This document shows positions 16,067-24,144 of a stretch of 64,000 bases of DNA, piece by piece (position 1 is the first letter of the stretch; the number at the start of each line of letters is the position of its first letter). Below the pieces are notes generated by a model that saw nothing but the letters and a program-made list of their open reading frames with translations, was not told the origin of the DNA and did not search any database. A program made the position numbers and the translations under genes. The stretch covers positions 27,354-91,353 of the IMG/VR virus record IMGVR_UViG_3300021171_000006; one strand, given 5' to 3'. The DNA is from a virus.

Positions 16067-16320
16067 TTTCGGCCCTCCTCAGACTTTTGTGGTTGAGCGT
16101 CCGGCGGAATATGAATGTGTTGCCGATCCGCGATGCTCCTCACTGTCCGACAGACAGATTCGGGATCATCGTCCCCCATTACTACGTCTCGGTCATCATG
16201 GGCAGTGTTTCGGATCACCAGCGTAATCTTGATGTCGTCTCGGAATAGTTTGCGGATATCATCCAATCGCCAGCCAAGTTCGGCGCGGAGAACCCGCAGG
16301 CTTTCGGCTGTAGAGGCCAT
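16063..16320 (-). CDS. Small helical hypothetical protein (85 aa)
   Basis: The start at 16320 is chosen because upstream in the same frame the sequence is Arg/Ser-rich and unlike protein. The helix STAESLRVLRAELGWRLDD comes first, then a beta part (IKITLVIRNTAHDDRDVVMG) and a basic tail. Not recognised. Confidence 0.55.
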   Translation of the reverse strand: MASTAESLRVLRAELGWRLDDIRKLFRDDIKITLVIRNTAHDDRDVVMGDDDPESVCRTVRSIADRQHIHIPPDAQPQKSEEGRK

Positions 16321-16333
16321 AGGATTTTTCCTT

Positions 16334-16741
16334 TTACGGTTGAGTATGAGCGATTGTGCGGTAGATCTCGCGAGCCCGCCGCTCGCATCCGGCGGGCACC
16401 GGCCTGCGCCTATCGGGCCAAAGGTAGCCGTGGAAGAAGATTTCTGCCGCTCGGGCCGGGTCGCGTTCGGCCAGGAGCCGATCCAGCGTGCCGAACTCGC
16501 GGAGCTCGGTGAAGATGTGGCCGATCTGCGCCTGCCCGTCGCTCCAATGGCGACCGAGGACAGCGCGGGCACGTTTGCGCCGCTTGCCGGTCCACGCCCC
16601 GAAGCCCTCTCCGAGACGGCTGCTCGCGGTGGGATCGAGGCCGGGCCCGACTTCTCGTTCGAAATGTGCGATCAGGCCGGCAGAGCAGGCCAGATGGCAA
16701 TGATGCACGGCGAGGGCCGCGACGAGGGCGAGCATCTTCAT
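16334..16741 (-). CDS. Exported basic helical protein
   Basis: 135 aa from ATG 16741. It has a short signal-like start (MKMLALVAALAVHHCHLACS), then a basic, Arg-rich helical region with GKRRKRARAVLGRHWSDGQ and Cys near the end. A signal peptide in an otherwise cytoplasmic early operon is unusual. Overlaps neither neighbour. Confidence 0.5.
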   Translation of the reverse strand: MKMLALVAALAVHHCHLACSAGLIAHFEREVGPGLDPTASSRLGEGFGAWTGKRRKRARAVLGRHWSDGQAQIGHIFTELREFGTLDRLLAERDPARAAEIFFHGYLWPDRRRPVPAGCERRAREIYRTIAHTQP

Positions 16742-16758
16742 TTCGCAGCGATGGGCGG

Positions 16759-17580
16759 TTAATCCGCGAGCGCCGCGTCGATCATCGCGCGCCAGAGATG
16801 GGCAGCCTTCTCTCGCGTATCGCCGACATCGGCCCAGATCGCCAGCATAGTCTCGGTCGGCTCGCGCATCGCCGCGATGGCCGCGCGGGCATCGGCACGA
16901 TAGTATTCTTGTCCTCTTTTTGGTAACGCATCCCATGTCCTGACAAAGCTACCGCGTCGTTTAGCTAGGCGCTCGTAAGGCGCTCGTGCGACGCGCTCGA
17001 CCATCTCGTTCATCACGGCACTCCCTTGTGTCTGAGACCTGGGGTGTGCTGTTTCCCGCGCGATCCGGGCGATGGCCTGGCGCTCGGGCTCGGCGATCGT
17101 GCTGCCCTCAACACGACCATCCGCCAACCCCCGCGCATAGCCTTTCTCTTCTTCTCTTTGCAGAGCGATAACGTGCTCAGATTGCTGGCGGTAATAGCGC
17201 CGGTCGGCATCGCTATCTTCGGCAAGGTGGCGTTCGTGGAGTTCAGACATTTCGCGATACTTGGCGATGTCGATCTGACATGCCGCATATGCCATCTCGT
17301 CTCGCCCGAAGTGAAGGGTGGCGGCCTCTCGATCCGTAAAGGTTTCCCCGCAGTGGAAACACGTCCACCTCTCGATGATGCTGCCCTCCTTATCCGGCGG
17401 AGGAATAAACTCTCCGATTTTAGAAAAGTGATCGTCACCTAGTGTTATTCCGTGATCTCTCGCACACAACGACCATTCACCGAGATGGGACCAATAAGCA
17501 ACCTGAGGCCAACCCTCACCGACCGTTACCCAGTAGAATCCGGCCGATCTCTCTGAGGGTCTATCGTTACGTTCGCTCAT
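16759..17580 (-). CDS. Hypothetical protein with CxxC finger and C-terminal helical domain
   Basis: 273 aa. A short aromatic N-part (FYWVTVGEGWPQVAYW), then one C2H2-like finger (WTCFHCGETFTDREAATLHF), a charged helical linker, and a C-terminal module (GQEYYRADARAAIAAMREPT, then MIDAAL) common in alphaproteobacterial phage and prophage proteins. ATG overlaps the stop of the HTH protein upstream. Confidence 0.65.
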   Translation of the reverse strand: MSERNDRPSERSAGFYWVTVGEGWPQVAYWSHLGEWSLCARDHGITLGDDHFSKIGEFIPPPDKEGSIIERWTCFHCGETFTDREAATLHFGRDEMAYAACQIDIAKYREMSELHERHLAEDSDADRRYYRQQSEHVIALQREEEKGYARGLADGRVEGSTIAEPERQAIARIARETAHPRSQTQGSAVMNEMVERVARAPYERLAKRRGSFVRTWDALPKRGQEYYRADARAAIAAMREPTETMLAIWADVGDTREKAAHLWRAMIDAALAD

Positions 17581-18767
17581 CGCTTAGGTCCTCCGCTCTC
17601 AATCGCTATCACGGTCGCGCTGATATCGGGATGCGTCGCATGTGCTCGTGCCCACCACGCGCAGCGCTGACGCTCCCGCTCAGTGCCCTCGATGACGCCG
17701 GCAGCGTGGGCCTCGCGCCGGTTTGCAGCGACAGCCTCCTCCCGAAGCCTGCGGGATTCCTCCACATATCCCGCTCGGGCCTCGCGCTCGGCCTGCTCGA
17801 CGAGGCGGGCATAGTAGGCAAGCGTATCCGGTAAGCTCCCGCGAGCTACTTCGTCTTCGGCTGCATCACGATAAGCCTTGTAGACGCGCTCCATCGCCGA
17901 GGTGCCGGGCGGGGCCGTCTCCGCAGGCACATCAAACGCAGGATTTAGCGCTTTGTCCGACAAGTCTTCAGTCAAATGTAAAAATGTTGGGAGATCAACA
18001 AATCGACAGAAGACAGCGACGTTCATTTTACGGGCAATCTCTAGCAACGTTCTAAGGCTCCACCCGCTATATGCCGGATTCTCCAGGCGCCCAATGATCG
18101 TTTTTTGCGTGTCAAGGTTCGCGGCAAATTCTTCCTGTGAACGATTACCACGAAAATTACGCATCTGCTGTGCGAGGACGCCTCGCGTATGTGAGGCCAC
18201 ATAGCCATCGCGATAGGTCTTGTCGCTAAAGTTTTCCGTGAGGATAGCAATGCGACGCGAGGCGCCGGGCTGGGCCGCCACCCGCCGATCTTTGCCACCC
18301 CGACGCTCGGTCCCATCGTCGCGCGGCACGATCCCCTGTCGGCGCCCTTGGCCTATTCGGCGGTCTTTCGTCTTCCAAGGGGCCAACGGCTCGTATACGT
18401 CGAGTTTGGCCGTCTCTGCTTTGATACGGACCTTCAGCGTCTCGCAGTCCTTCGTCAGCCGCGCGATCTCCCCGACCAGCCACTCGGTCATCTGCGCCAT
18501 GTCCGGCAGGACCAACTCGTTGCCGGGGTGCGCCGCGCGCCACGCCTCGACGCCCCGCATCTGTGCCTCCCAGAAGCGGTCGAAGCGCTGCCGCCAATCG
18601 GCGACCTCGGCTCGCTCCGTATCGAGGAGGCGGAGCAAAAAATGACACGCACCACAAGAGTCGCCCGCACTTTCCCCCTTTTCCCTGACACCGGGCATAA
18701 GTAGCCACTCGCGAATCTGCGCCTCATGCTCTGCGTCGACCGTCTCCGGGGTGGGGTCAGCCGGCAT
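17577..18767 (-). CDS. XRE-type HTH protein inside a longer helical protein
   Basis: 396 aa. Residues about 180-270 form a XRE/HigA-like DNA-binding unit: SDKTYRDGYVASHTRGVLAQ, RSQEEFAANLDTQKTIIGRL, ENPAYSGWSLRTLLEIARKM, then FCRFVDLPTFL. The family normally is about 100-130 aa; here a 180-residue helical N-part with CGACH and a coiled-coil C-part are added. A regulator role is likely. Weakly related helices precede and follow the HTH. Confidence 0.65.
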   Translation of the reverse strand: MPADPTPETVDAEHEAQIREWLLMPGVREKGESAGDSCGACHFLLRLLDTERAEVADWRQRFDRFWEAQMRGVEAWRAAHPGNELVLPDMAQMTEWLVGEIARLTKDCETLKVRIKAETAKLDVYEPLAPWKTKDRRIGQGRRQGIVPRDDGTERRGGKDRRVAAQPGASRRIAILTENFSDKTYRDGYVASHTRGVLAQQMRNFRGNRSQEEFAANLDTQKTIIGRLENPAYSGWSLRTLLEIARKMNVAVFCRFVDLPTFLHLTEDLSDKALNPAFDVPAETAPPGTSAMERVYKAYRDAAEDEVARGSLPDTLAYYARLVEQAEREARAGYVEESRRLREEAVAANRREAHAAGVIEGTERERQRCAWWARAHATHPDISATVIAIESGGPKR

Positions 18768-19059
18768 CGTCGGCTCCTGTTTTCGGTGCGCGATGATCCA
18801 TCAGTTTCAGCCGCGGTGCTGGTGTCGGCGCCTTGACATCGGCCGCCTCCCGTTTCCGCCAGCGCCGCGTGTCGTGCGACCACTCGTAATCCTCGATTCG
18901 GATCAGGCCACGCATGAACGGCTCGCCGGCGAGTTGCACTTCGTACTTCCCAGCCGGATCCTTCGTCATGATCTTGGCGATCATGGTCTGCGATGGAGCG
19001 TCTACCGAGTGCGCCGTGATCTCGACGAGATCGCCTGCTGCGGCGTGGACATCAGGCAT
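18757..19059 (-). CDS. Small beta-barrel-like hypothetical protein
   Basis: 100 aa from ATG 19059, 6 bases after GGAGGA. The core (GDLVEITAHSVDAPSQTMIA, YEVQLAGEPFMRGLIRIEDY) alternates strands, then a basic tail. Overlaps the HTH gene by 11 bases. No family recognised. Confidence 0.55.
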   Translation of the reverse strand: MPDVHAAAGDLVEITAHSVDAPSQTMIAKIMTKDPAGKYEVQLAGEPFMRGLIRIEDYEWSHDTRRWRKREAADVKAPTPAPRLKLMDHRAPKTGADDAG

Positions 19060-19060
19060 A

Positions 19061-19138
19061 TCATTTCCTCCAGAGGGCGGCATCGCGCAGCAGTGGTGCG
19101 AGCCGGGCGGCGGCTTGGGTTTGCATTGGCATGGTCAT
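19061..19138 (-). CDS. Tiny peptide gene (25 aa)
   Basis: ATG at 19138 overlaps the preceding TGA (ATGA), and its own 3' end contains the GGAGGA that serves the next gene. The product is a short Ala/Leu/Met/Arg helix. Coupling on both sides supports translation; it may only keep ribosomes moving to the next start. Confidence 0.4.
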   Translation of the reverse strand: MTMPMQTQAAARLAPLLRDAALWRK

Positions 19139-19404
19139 TTACTCCGCTTGATATGTGCACGATCGGCCTTGCCATCGAGAGGCGCAAGCACCCGCTGGGG
19201 GATGCCCTGGCAATGCCAGATGATCCGCAGGCAGTCGGCGCAGTTGATCTTGCCGCGCGCTACGGGCTCGACGCCGCTGTCGCCCTCGCCCTCAACACAA
19301 GATCCCTCATAGGCGTAGCCGCACAGGGTCGCGTCGAAAGCGGCATTATCCGCATGGATCACCCAACCCCCCTCTGTGCGCTCCCGAAGTCGCTGGAAGG
19401 TCAT
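19135..19404 (-). CDS. Cys-containing hypothetical protein (89 aa)
   Basis: Segments TLCGYAYEGSC and KINCADCLRIIWHCQGI show paired Cys likely to bind zinc. Similar two-CxxC proteins that open with a short His/Asp region occur in phage early operons, but I cannot name a family. Confidence 0.55.
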   Translation of the reverse strand: MTFQRLRERTEGGWVIHADNAAFDATLCGYAYEGSCVEGEGDSGVEPVARGKINCADCLRIIWHCQGIPQRVLAPLDGKADRAHIKRSK

Positions 19405-19437
19405 CTTAGGTTATCAATCTGCCGTTGGATATCGGCC

Positions 19438-19731
19438 TCACTCCTTGAATGCGGCTCGTATCGTGGCGACGAGAGCGGGGACGAGCATCCGCGCCAACTC
19501 ATCATCGCTGACCGCGCTGCCAGCCTCGACCGGGGCCGGCTCCGGTATGTCGGTGCGCTCCCGCAGGCTGTACGACAGGGCGATATAGAGGCAATCGACG
19601 GCGCGCTGGGTCAGCCTCAGATCCCATGACCTCCCCGCCGGCATGGGGCGGCCGGCGATGGTGGCAGGGAGTCCGTCCATGAGGGCGCGGCAGTCGCGAT
19701 CCCACTCGGCGCTGCGGATGTTCTTGCTCAT
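19438..19731 (-). CDS. Small hypothetical protein (97 aa)
   Basis: From ATG 19731. A helical N-part (AEWDRDCRALMDGLPATIAG), then LTQRAVDCLYIALSYSLRER and a C-terminal helix (ELARMLVPALVATIRAAFKE). GAGAG lies 7 bases before the start. No family recognised. Confidence 0.55.
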   Translation of the reverse strand: MSKNIRSAEWDRDCRALMDGLPATIAGRPMPAGRSWDLRLTQRAVDCLYIALSYSLRERTDIPEPAPVEAGSAVSDDELARMLVPALVATIRAAFKE

Positions 19732-19742
19732 GCTGATACTCT

Positions 19743-19940
19743 CTACCGGAGAGCGTCGATCCGGCGCTGGATCTCGGCCTCGCCAAGGATCAGCCAAGCC
19801 GGATCGTTGAAGGCGTGAAAGGCAAAGGCGGCCTTCGCATGGTCGAGATCGGGCGCCAACTCTAGGCATGAGGGCCAGAGGATCTCCATGTCGATCGCGC
19901 GCTGCCGAGCGGCCCACCAGGCGCGGAGCCAGCGGATCAT
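19743..19940 (-). CDS. Small hypothetical protein (65 aa)
   Basis: ATG 19940 overlaps the end of the interrupted gene upstream. Trp/Ala-rich start (MIRWLRAWWAARQRAIDMEI) and an amphipathic C-part (FNDPAWLILGEAEIQRRIDA). Unrecognised. Confidence 0.55.
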   Translation of the reverse strand: MIRWLRAWWAARQRAIDMEILWPSCLELAPDLDHAKAAFAFHAFNDPAWLILGEAEIQRRIDALR

Positions 19941-20149
19941 GCTGATCGAGCCCGGAGCGCGGCAATGCAGATGGCGAGCGCGGGGGTTGAGGGGGGTCCA
20001 TTATGATCGCGGTGCCATCCAAACTCATTGTGTCCAGGGTCGCCATGATCGGGATGCGTCTTATGAACAAGTGCCCACGCCTGGAAAATCGACGTGCGAC
20101 CACAACGCCAGAACCACCCCTCGGGCACGAGGGTCAGAGCCGCGTCGAG
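19937..20149 (-). pseudogene. C-terminal half of a gene split by an in-frame TAG
   Basis: This frame continues the gene at 20150-20350 without a shift: the only thing between them is the TAG at 20152-20150. Right after it comes LDAALTLVPEGWFW, the core motif of a small protein family I know from alphaproteobacterial phages (...Y-x-x-S-LDAALTLVPEGW..., ending ...PALALCIAALRAR), and the end here is TPALAICIAALRARSA. A restart at GTG 20128 would lose the start of the motif. The 3' end is coupled by ATGA to the next gene. Confidence 0.6.
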
Positions 20150-20350
20150 CTAACGGCTGAATCGCAACTCGGTCCCCTGCGACATATCGGGATAACGCCA
20201 CATCGGGATTGCGGTTTGGCTAGGATCACCGTCAAGGACGACATATTCGATCGGCTCGCCCATAGTGGCCGTAGCGATAGCGCGATCTAGTTCTTCGCTC
20301 CCCTCGCTCGCGGCCTCAAGCCGTCGGATCAGATCGTCGATGTCGGTCAT
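20150..20350 (-). CDS. N-terminal half of a gene split by an in-frame TAG
   Basis: 66 aa ending at TAG. The opening (MTDIDDLIRRLEAASEGSEE, then LDRAIA) is the typical start of the family whose second half lies directly downstream in the same frame (19937-20149). Together they would give 137 residues, near the family length. ATG overlaps the upstream gene's stop. Readthrough, recent nonsense mutation or sequencing error cannot be told apart here. Confidence 0.65.
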   Translation of the reverse strand: MTDIDDLIRRLEAASEGSEELDRAIATATMGEPIEYVVLDGDPSQTAIPMWRYPDMSQGTELRFSR

Positions 20351-20571
20351 GGCGTTCCCCCTGATTTGCGGTTCGGCTTATCCTCAAAAACCTGCGGTTG
20401 TGTTGCCGCCCACCTGCCTGCACACATTCCCGCCGGTCCGAGCCATGACGCGCTCACCATAACCTTCGCTATCGTGTTATAGCCTTCTGGCCATTCGCGA
20501 CATTTGTAATACGCAAGCACGCCACAGAACCAAAAACTCATCGCGAGGGCGAACAGAATTGCGACGCTCAT
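20347..20571 (-). CDS. Small membrane protein (74 aa)
   Basis: One or two hydrophobic helices (AILFALAMSFWFCGVLAYY and IAKVMVSASWLGPAGMCAG) with a polar tail. Coupled by ATGA to the gene downstream. No family recognised. Confidence 0.6.
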   Translation of the reverse strand: MSVAILFALAMSFWFCGVLAYYKCREWPEGYNTIAKVMVSASWLGPAGMCAGRWAATQPQVFEDKPNRKSGGTP

Positions 20572-20587
20572 GCTGCTATCCTCATCC

Positions 20588-20986
20588 TCAAATGCTCGGG
20601 GAGCGCGAACGCAACTCGATAGCCTGCCGCGCGCGTTCGATGATTCGGATGCCGGCGGTCACGTCACCCGAGACGGTCCATAGTCGGAGTGAGACGTTGA
20701 GCGGGTCGATGCCGAGTTGACCCCAGAACGCGACCTCGCCGATTTGGTGTTGCCTCATGTGGCAGGCGTGATCGCCAGGGACGGAGAACTTGTCGCTCGG
20801 CTTCATGCCGGTGCCCCCATCGGTCCCGCCGCGAACGTGCATCGCCTCGACCGGGCCGCGCGCCCCGCAGGCTAGGCAGATCCCAAGCGAACGCACGAAG
20901 GCAAGATGCTGCGCCGCCCGCCGTAGGTTCGGCTTTCGCTTCCCCTTGGGGACGGTGCGGGGGATGCGGGGCGAGGCGCGGGTCAT
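20588..20986 (-). CDS. HNH-type recombination nuclease-like protein (Ref/DUF968-like)
   Basis: 132 aa from ATG 20986 (ATGA with upstream). Pattern HLAFVRSLGICLACG, VEAMHVRGG, GMKPSDKFSVPGDHACHMRQ, HQIGEVAFWGQLGID matches phage HNH proteins that work with recombination (Ref or NinG-like, DUF968-like). Zinc comes from the CLAC and H..CH..H residues. It lies 0.4 kb downstream of RecT in the same operon, which fits a DNA-processing role. Confidence 0.7.
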   Translation of the reverse strand: MTRASPRIPRTVPKGKRKPNLRRAAQHLAFVRSLGICLACGARGPVEAMHVRGGTDGGTGMKPSDKFSVPGDHACHMRQHQIGEVAFWGQLGIDPLNVSLRLWTVSGDVTAGIRIIERARQAIELRSRSPSI

Positions 20987-21282
20987 CGCGGCGCGCTCTC
21001 GATGTTCTCGCTCACCCGACCGCCATCGCCTTCGACACAGTAAGTTTTGGACGGAAGAGAGCCGCCGTGGGTAAATCCCCATAGCATGGAAGGTGATGGA
21101 TGCTTCAAATCATCTGTGATGTGCCTCGCAACGTCCTCGCACATCGCGATGTCATCATGCCAGATAACCCGTTCAACGTACCCATCGGGCCACTCGTGAA
21201 CCAGGAACACCAAGGCCAGAGGCAGCGTGAGGCATACACCGAGGCGGCGCGCCAAGCGGGGATTGCGGTGGATCTCGGTCAT
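20983..21282 (-). CDS. Hypothetical protein with one membrane helix (99 aa)
   Basis: N-terminal membrane segment (LGVCLTLPLALVFLVHEW), then a polar part with DGYVERVIWHDDIAMCEDVA and a C-terminal Gly/Ser-rich tail. Could be a signal anchor. Coupled on both sides. Confidence 0.55.
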   Translation of the reverse strand: MTEIHRNPRLARRLGVCLTLPLALVFLVHEWPDGYVERVIWHDDIAMCEDVARHITDDLKHPSPSMLWGFTHGGSLPSKTYCVEGDGGRVSENIESAPR

Positions 21283-21374
21283 GGGGTCTCAGAATGTTGG
21301 GTAACAGCGGCAAGTTGACGAGCGAGGTCAGTTGCCGCTTTGTCTGTGGTACGCCATTCCATTTGTTCCATCAT
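21279..21374 (-). CDS. Tiny protein (31 aa) coupled to RecT
   Basis: ATG 21374 overlaps the RecT gene's stop and its own TGA overlaps the next ATG (21282). The product is a charged amphipathic helix (EQMEWRTTDKAATDLARQLA). The exact fit between two couplings makes it likely to be translated. Confidence 0.5.
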   Translation of the reverse strand: MMEQMEWRTTDKAATDLARQLAAVTQHSETP

Positions 21375-22933
21375 CCAGCCTTTCCGATTTCGTCCCATTG
21401 CTTCGTAATGGCCGCGTCCAGTTCTTTCAGGTCGGCGACGTCGATCTCCTTGCGAGCCGCTTTCAGGTGCTCGTCATTGTCCCCGATCATGGTGGCTAAA
21501 TCATCGCTGTTGGTCATCTTCCGCAATTCCGGCAGGAAGACAGAGACCGTCCAGATGTGCCATTCCGGCTCCCCGCGCACCATGACGGGCGGTAATTCCA
21601 GGCTCGGGTGCATGCGCTCGTCAGCCGGGACGCCGAACCCGAGGCGCTGCTGGCCGGGTTCTGCCGGCGGTGCTGCCTTGGGCGGCGGTGGCCCCCGTTT
21701 TACCGGGGGCGCCGTTTTATCGGTGGGGTCGGGTTCCACGGCTGCATTGGGCATCATCTCCTTTCCAAGTTCCGCAGCCTGGGGGGGCTTGGCAGTCGAA
21801 TGCGGTTCCTCCCCAGGCCGCTCCGCCTCGGTCTGAGGCGAAGCTTGTTGCGTCTTTTTCTCCTCGGCCTCGCGCGCAGCTGCTTCCCGAGCCGCCATTG
21901 CCTGCCGCGCCAGTCCGTATTCGGTGCTCAGTTCCTTCGACAGCGCGTCGTGCCCGGTCTCGTCCAACCGCTGCATGAGGCCCTGGTTGTTGTCCCACAC
22001 CGTCGTCAAGGCCGCTTCGTTCTTGGCCTCTTCCAGCGCGGCTCGGTAGGCAAAGACCGCTGTCTCCACGGTCTCGTAGAGGACGACGTTGCCGACCATG
22101 TCGATCACTTCGAAGGGGTCGGGATGTTGCTCTGTCTCGGTGATGGCATCGCTGACCAATTCGGCCGGATCTTTGAAGTCCGACCGTTTCGGCCGCGGGG
22201 GCGGTGTCACGTCGGTTGCGAGTTCGGAGGCGTCGATCAACTCGTCGTGATCGAACGGCATGCCACCGAGGATGCCCGGCGCCACGCCCGTCGCGAACCG
22301 ACGCATCGCGAGATAGCGGATTTGTGTTTTTGGGTCGCTGCCCCAGAGCGGGCTGTTGAGAGGGAAGCATTGCACGAGATAGAACGGCTCATCCTCGCCG
22401 GGCCATACGCGGGGCTCATCCTCGCCCTTCACTCGCCAGCTGATGATGATGCCGAGCCCCTTCGCATCTTCCGGCGTCCATGTCGCCTTGATGAACTCGT
22501 TGCCCTTCTGGCTGGTCTGTTTCTGGAACTTGCCGATCACCTTCGACCAGTCGCCGACATAGGTAGCCTTCGGGGCACCGATGAACCGACCAGATTGCTC
22601 CAAGATCGCCTGCACCAGCTTGCCCTCGAAGCCGACCGAGCCGCCCGGTGTCTGGTATGTGCTCCGGGCGACGAAGCTTGGATCAATGTTCCACGTCACC
22701 GCTTGCGTAATCACCGTGAAACACGCCTCGGCCTTGCCGGCAAGGTGACGCGGCGTGAAGACCGAGTCTCTGGACATGATTCCGCTCAACCTCTTGATCG
22801 ACTCGTAAAGCCGCTCGTCGAGCAGGATGCGCAGCGATGGCGCGAGTTCGCGCTTCGGGCTGAGCAGGTCGCCGATAGAAGTCTCTTGAGCGAGATCAGC
22901 CGGAAGGGCGGGGACCGGTGCGGTGTCGTTCAT
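21371..22933 (-). CDS. recT: RecT-family single-strand annealing protein
   Basis: 520 aa from ATG 22933; the frame is open further up but that part is Arg-rich and unlike protein. The RecT core (about residues 30-260) shows PRHLAGKAEACFTVITQAVT, NIDPSFVARSTYQTPGGSVG, FEGKLVQAILEQSGRF, LVQCFPLNSPLWGSDPKTQ and MRRFATGVAPGILGGMPFD. RecT anneals complementary strands in recombination. RecT proteins are normally 270-370 aa; here a long Pro/Ala/Glu-rich linker and a C-terminal helical part of about 220 residues are added. No partner exonuclease is seen in the operon. Confidence 0.9.
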   Translation of the reverse strand: MNDTAPVPALPADLAQETSIGDLLSPKRELAPSLRILLDERLYESIKRLSGIMSRDSVFTPRHLAGKAEACFTVITQAVTWNIDPSFVARSTYQTPGGSVGFEGKLVQAILEQSGRFIGAPKATYVGDWSKVIGKFQKQTSQKGNEFIKATWTPEDAKGLGIIISWRVKGEDEPRVWPGEDEPFYLVQCFPLNSPLWGSDPKTQIRYLAMRRFATGVAPGILGGMPFDHDELIDASELATDVTPPPRPKRSDFKDPAELVSDAITETEQHPDPFEVIDMVGNVVLYETVETAVFAYRAALEEAKNEAALTTVWDNNQGLMQRLDETGHDALSKELSTEYGLARQAMAAREAAAREAEEKKTQQASPQTEAERPGEEPHSTAKPPQAAELGKEMMPNAAVEPDPTDKTAPPVKRGPPPPKAAPPAEPGQQRLGFGVPADERMHPSLELPPVMVRGEPEWHIWTVSVFLPELRKMTNSDDLATMIGDNDEHLKAARKEIDVADLKELDAAITKQWDEIGKAG

Positions 22934-23118
22934 TGGGTTGTGTCCTCGGGTTCGGGGAACTCTTCGGGGAACTGCTCCTGGCCATGGGCCTGTTCCCATT
23001 GCGCATTCCAGCACGGATAGCAGAGACCGTGATCGGGATCGCCCTCGGGCCAAATCTTCGCCCCGCAATTCCCGCAGAGGGTTTCGGTCCAACCGGGCTG
23101 AAGCCACCAGAAGCTCAT
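22930..23118 (-). CDS. Zinc-ribbon protein (62 aa)
   Basis: CGNCGAKI ... CYPCWN is a complete zinc ribbon with CxxC pairs; the tail is acidic. ATGA coupling to RecT and to the next upstream gene. Small ribbons like this are common in phage early operons; partner unknown. Confidence 0.6.
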   Translation of the reverse strand: MSFWWLQPGWTETLCGNCGAKIWPEGDPDHGLCYPCWNAQWEQAHGQEQFPEEFPEPEDTTQ

Positions 23119-23456
23119 CTCCGGTGTCCTCCTACAATCGCGTTGTAGATGGAATCGTGAATGGTCCCGGAGAGCCGGTCGATCGTCAGGTTCACGCCAT
23201 CGCCGTTGAGCCAGCCGGCGATCTGCTCCGTGGCGTCGGCAATCCGCTTGAGGCTGATTGCGATCGACGCCAAGGCCGCGCCCTGGTCGATCATGGCGAT
23301 GTTCTCTTCCAGCCGAGCGATAGTGCCTTGGTACACGTCGCCCCGGAGACCCTCAAGGGCATCCCATCCGCAGGGGCAATGCTGCAGGTCATAGCCTGCG
23401 CCTCGTAGCGGCTTGTGGCAGTCGGGACAGGATTCGTGTTTCTCGGCCATTGTCAC
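23115..23456 (-). CDS. Zinc-ribbon and coiled-coil protein (113 aa)
   Basis: N-terminal CPDCHKPL ... CPCG ribbon, then a helical region (IARLEENIAMIDQGAALASI) and a Thr/Asp-rich C-part. ATG 23456 overlaps the upstream stop; ATG 23450 (MAEKHES) is a possible alternative. Not recognised further. Confidence 0.6.
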   Translation of the reverse strand: MTMAEKHESCPDCHKPLRGAGYDLQHCPCGWDALEGLRGDVYQGTIARLEENIAMIDQGAALASIAISLKRIADATEQIAGWLNGDGVNLTIDRLSGTIHDSIYNAIVGGHRR

Positions 23457-23794
23457 TCATCCACGTCATCGAAGATTGATCGGTTGCCGTTCTCGTCGAG
23501 GAGCATGCCGTCATCGGACCACATATGCTGGCCGTTCGGGTGCCGCTCGGTCGCCTCCCGCTCATAGAGCGCGCGCGTTTCCTCGCCGTAGTTCGGCGGA
23601 TCGTCGACGGCCCCATGGTGGCCGGAGGCCCATGCTTCGCAGGTCATGCGCCCGCTCACGTACTTTCCGTGGTTTGGGCCGGTCTCGCTGAGGCAAAGAG
23701 CCTGCACCGAGCCGCCGCCTTCGGATTTCGCGATCATCTCAGACCAGAAGCGGCAGCCGTAACAATCCTTGGTCTCGCCGAAACTGCGGGGCAT
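23453..23794 (-). CDS. Cys-containing hypothetical protein (113 aa)
   Basis: KDCYGCRFWSEMIA near the start, a Cys at about 34 (LCLSE) and GRMTCEAWASGHHGAVDDPP make a four-Cys set fit for zinc binding, a pattern I have seen in alphaproteobacterial phage early genes. The C-terminus is acidic with NGNRSIFDDVDE. Shares one base with the next gene (TGATG). Confidence 0.6.
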   Translation of the reverse strand: MPRSFGETKDCYGCRFWSEMIAKSEGGGSVQALCLSETGPNHGKYVSGRMTCEAWASGHHGAVDDPPNYGEETRALYEREATERHPNGQHMWSDDGMLLDENGNRSIFDDVDE

Positions 23795-24144
23795 CAGAAC
23801 GGCTCCTCATCGTCGAGGGGGTTGTAGCGAGGCGCAGGCTCGACGGGCGGCAAAGCGGCCAGCGGGATTGTCGCGAAAATCGTCGGCGGCAATTCATACT
23901 GCCGCCTCGCCTGCCGGTCCCATGCGACGACAGGAGAGCATGGCGTCAGGCGATAGATCGCAGCGCCGCCGTGAAAGACGGCGGGTAGCAGCACGCGATT
24001 GAACAGCGGCTCGATCGCCAGCATTTTCGATCCGAAGCGCTCGACTTCGGCAATGCGGCCGATCAGCGTCGTGTGTCCGAATAACTCGACGATCGCGTAC
24101 TCGCCGGGCGGGAGCGCCTCAGCATTTTCGAGTTGCTCGGTCAT
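23794..24144 (-). CDS. Hypothetical phage protein (acidic N-part, Pro-rich C-part)
   Basis: 116 aa. PPGEYAIVELFGHTTLIGRI and EVERFGSKMLAIEPLFN are a conserved core I recognise from several alphaproteobacterial phages; function unknown. The tail ends NPLDDEEPF. Coupled on both sides. Confidence 0.65.
   Translation of the reverse strand: MTEQLENAEALPPGEYAIVELFGHTTLIGRIAEVERFGSKMLAIEPLFNRVLLPAVFHGGAAIYRLTPCSPVVAWDRQARRQYELPPTIFATIPLAALPPVEPAPRYNPLDDEEPF

Noticed and set aside
21608-23020. Long plus-strand frame of 470 codons
   Set aside because: It is the complement of recT; composition is Leu/Arg/His-rich without protein-like order, while the minus frame has clear RecT motifs.
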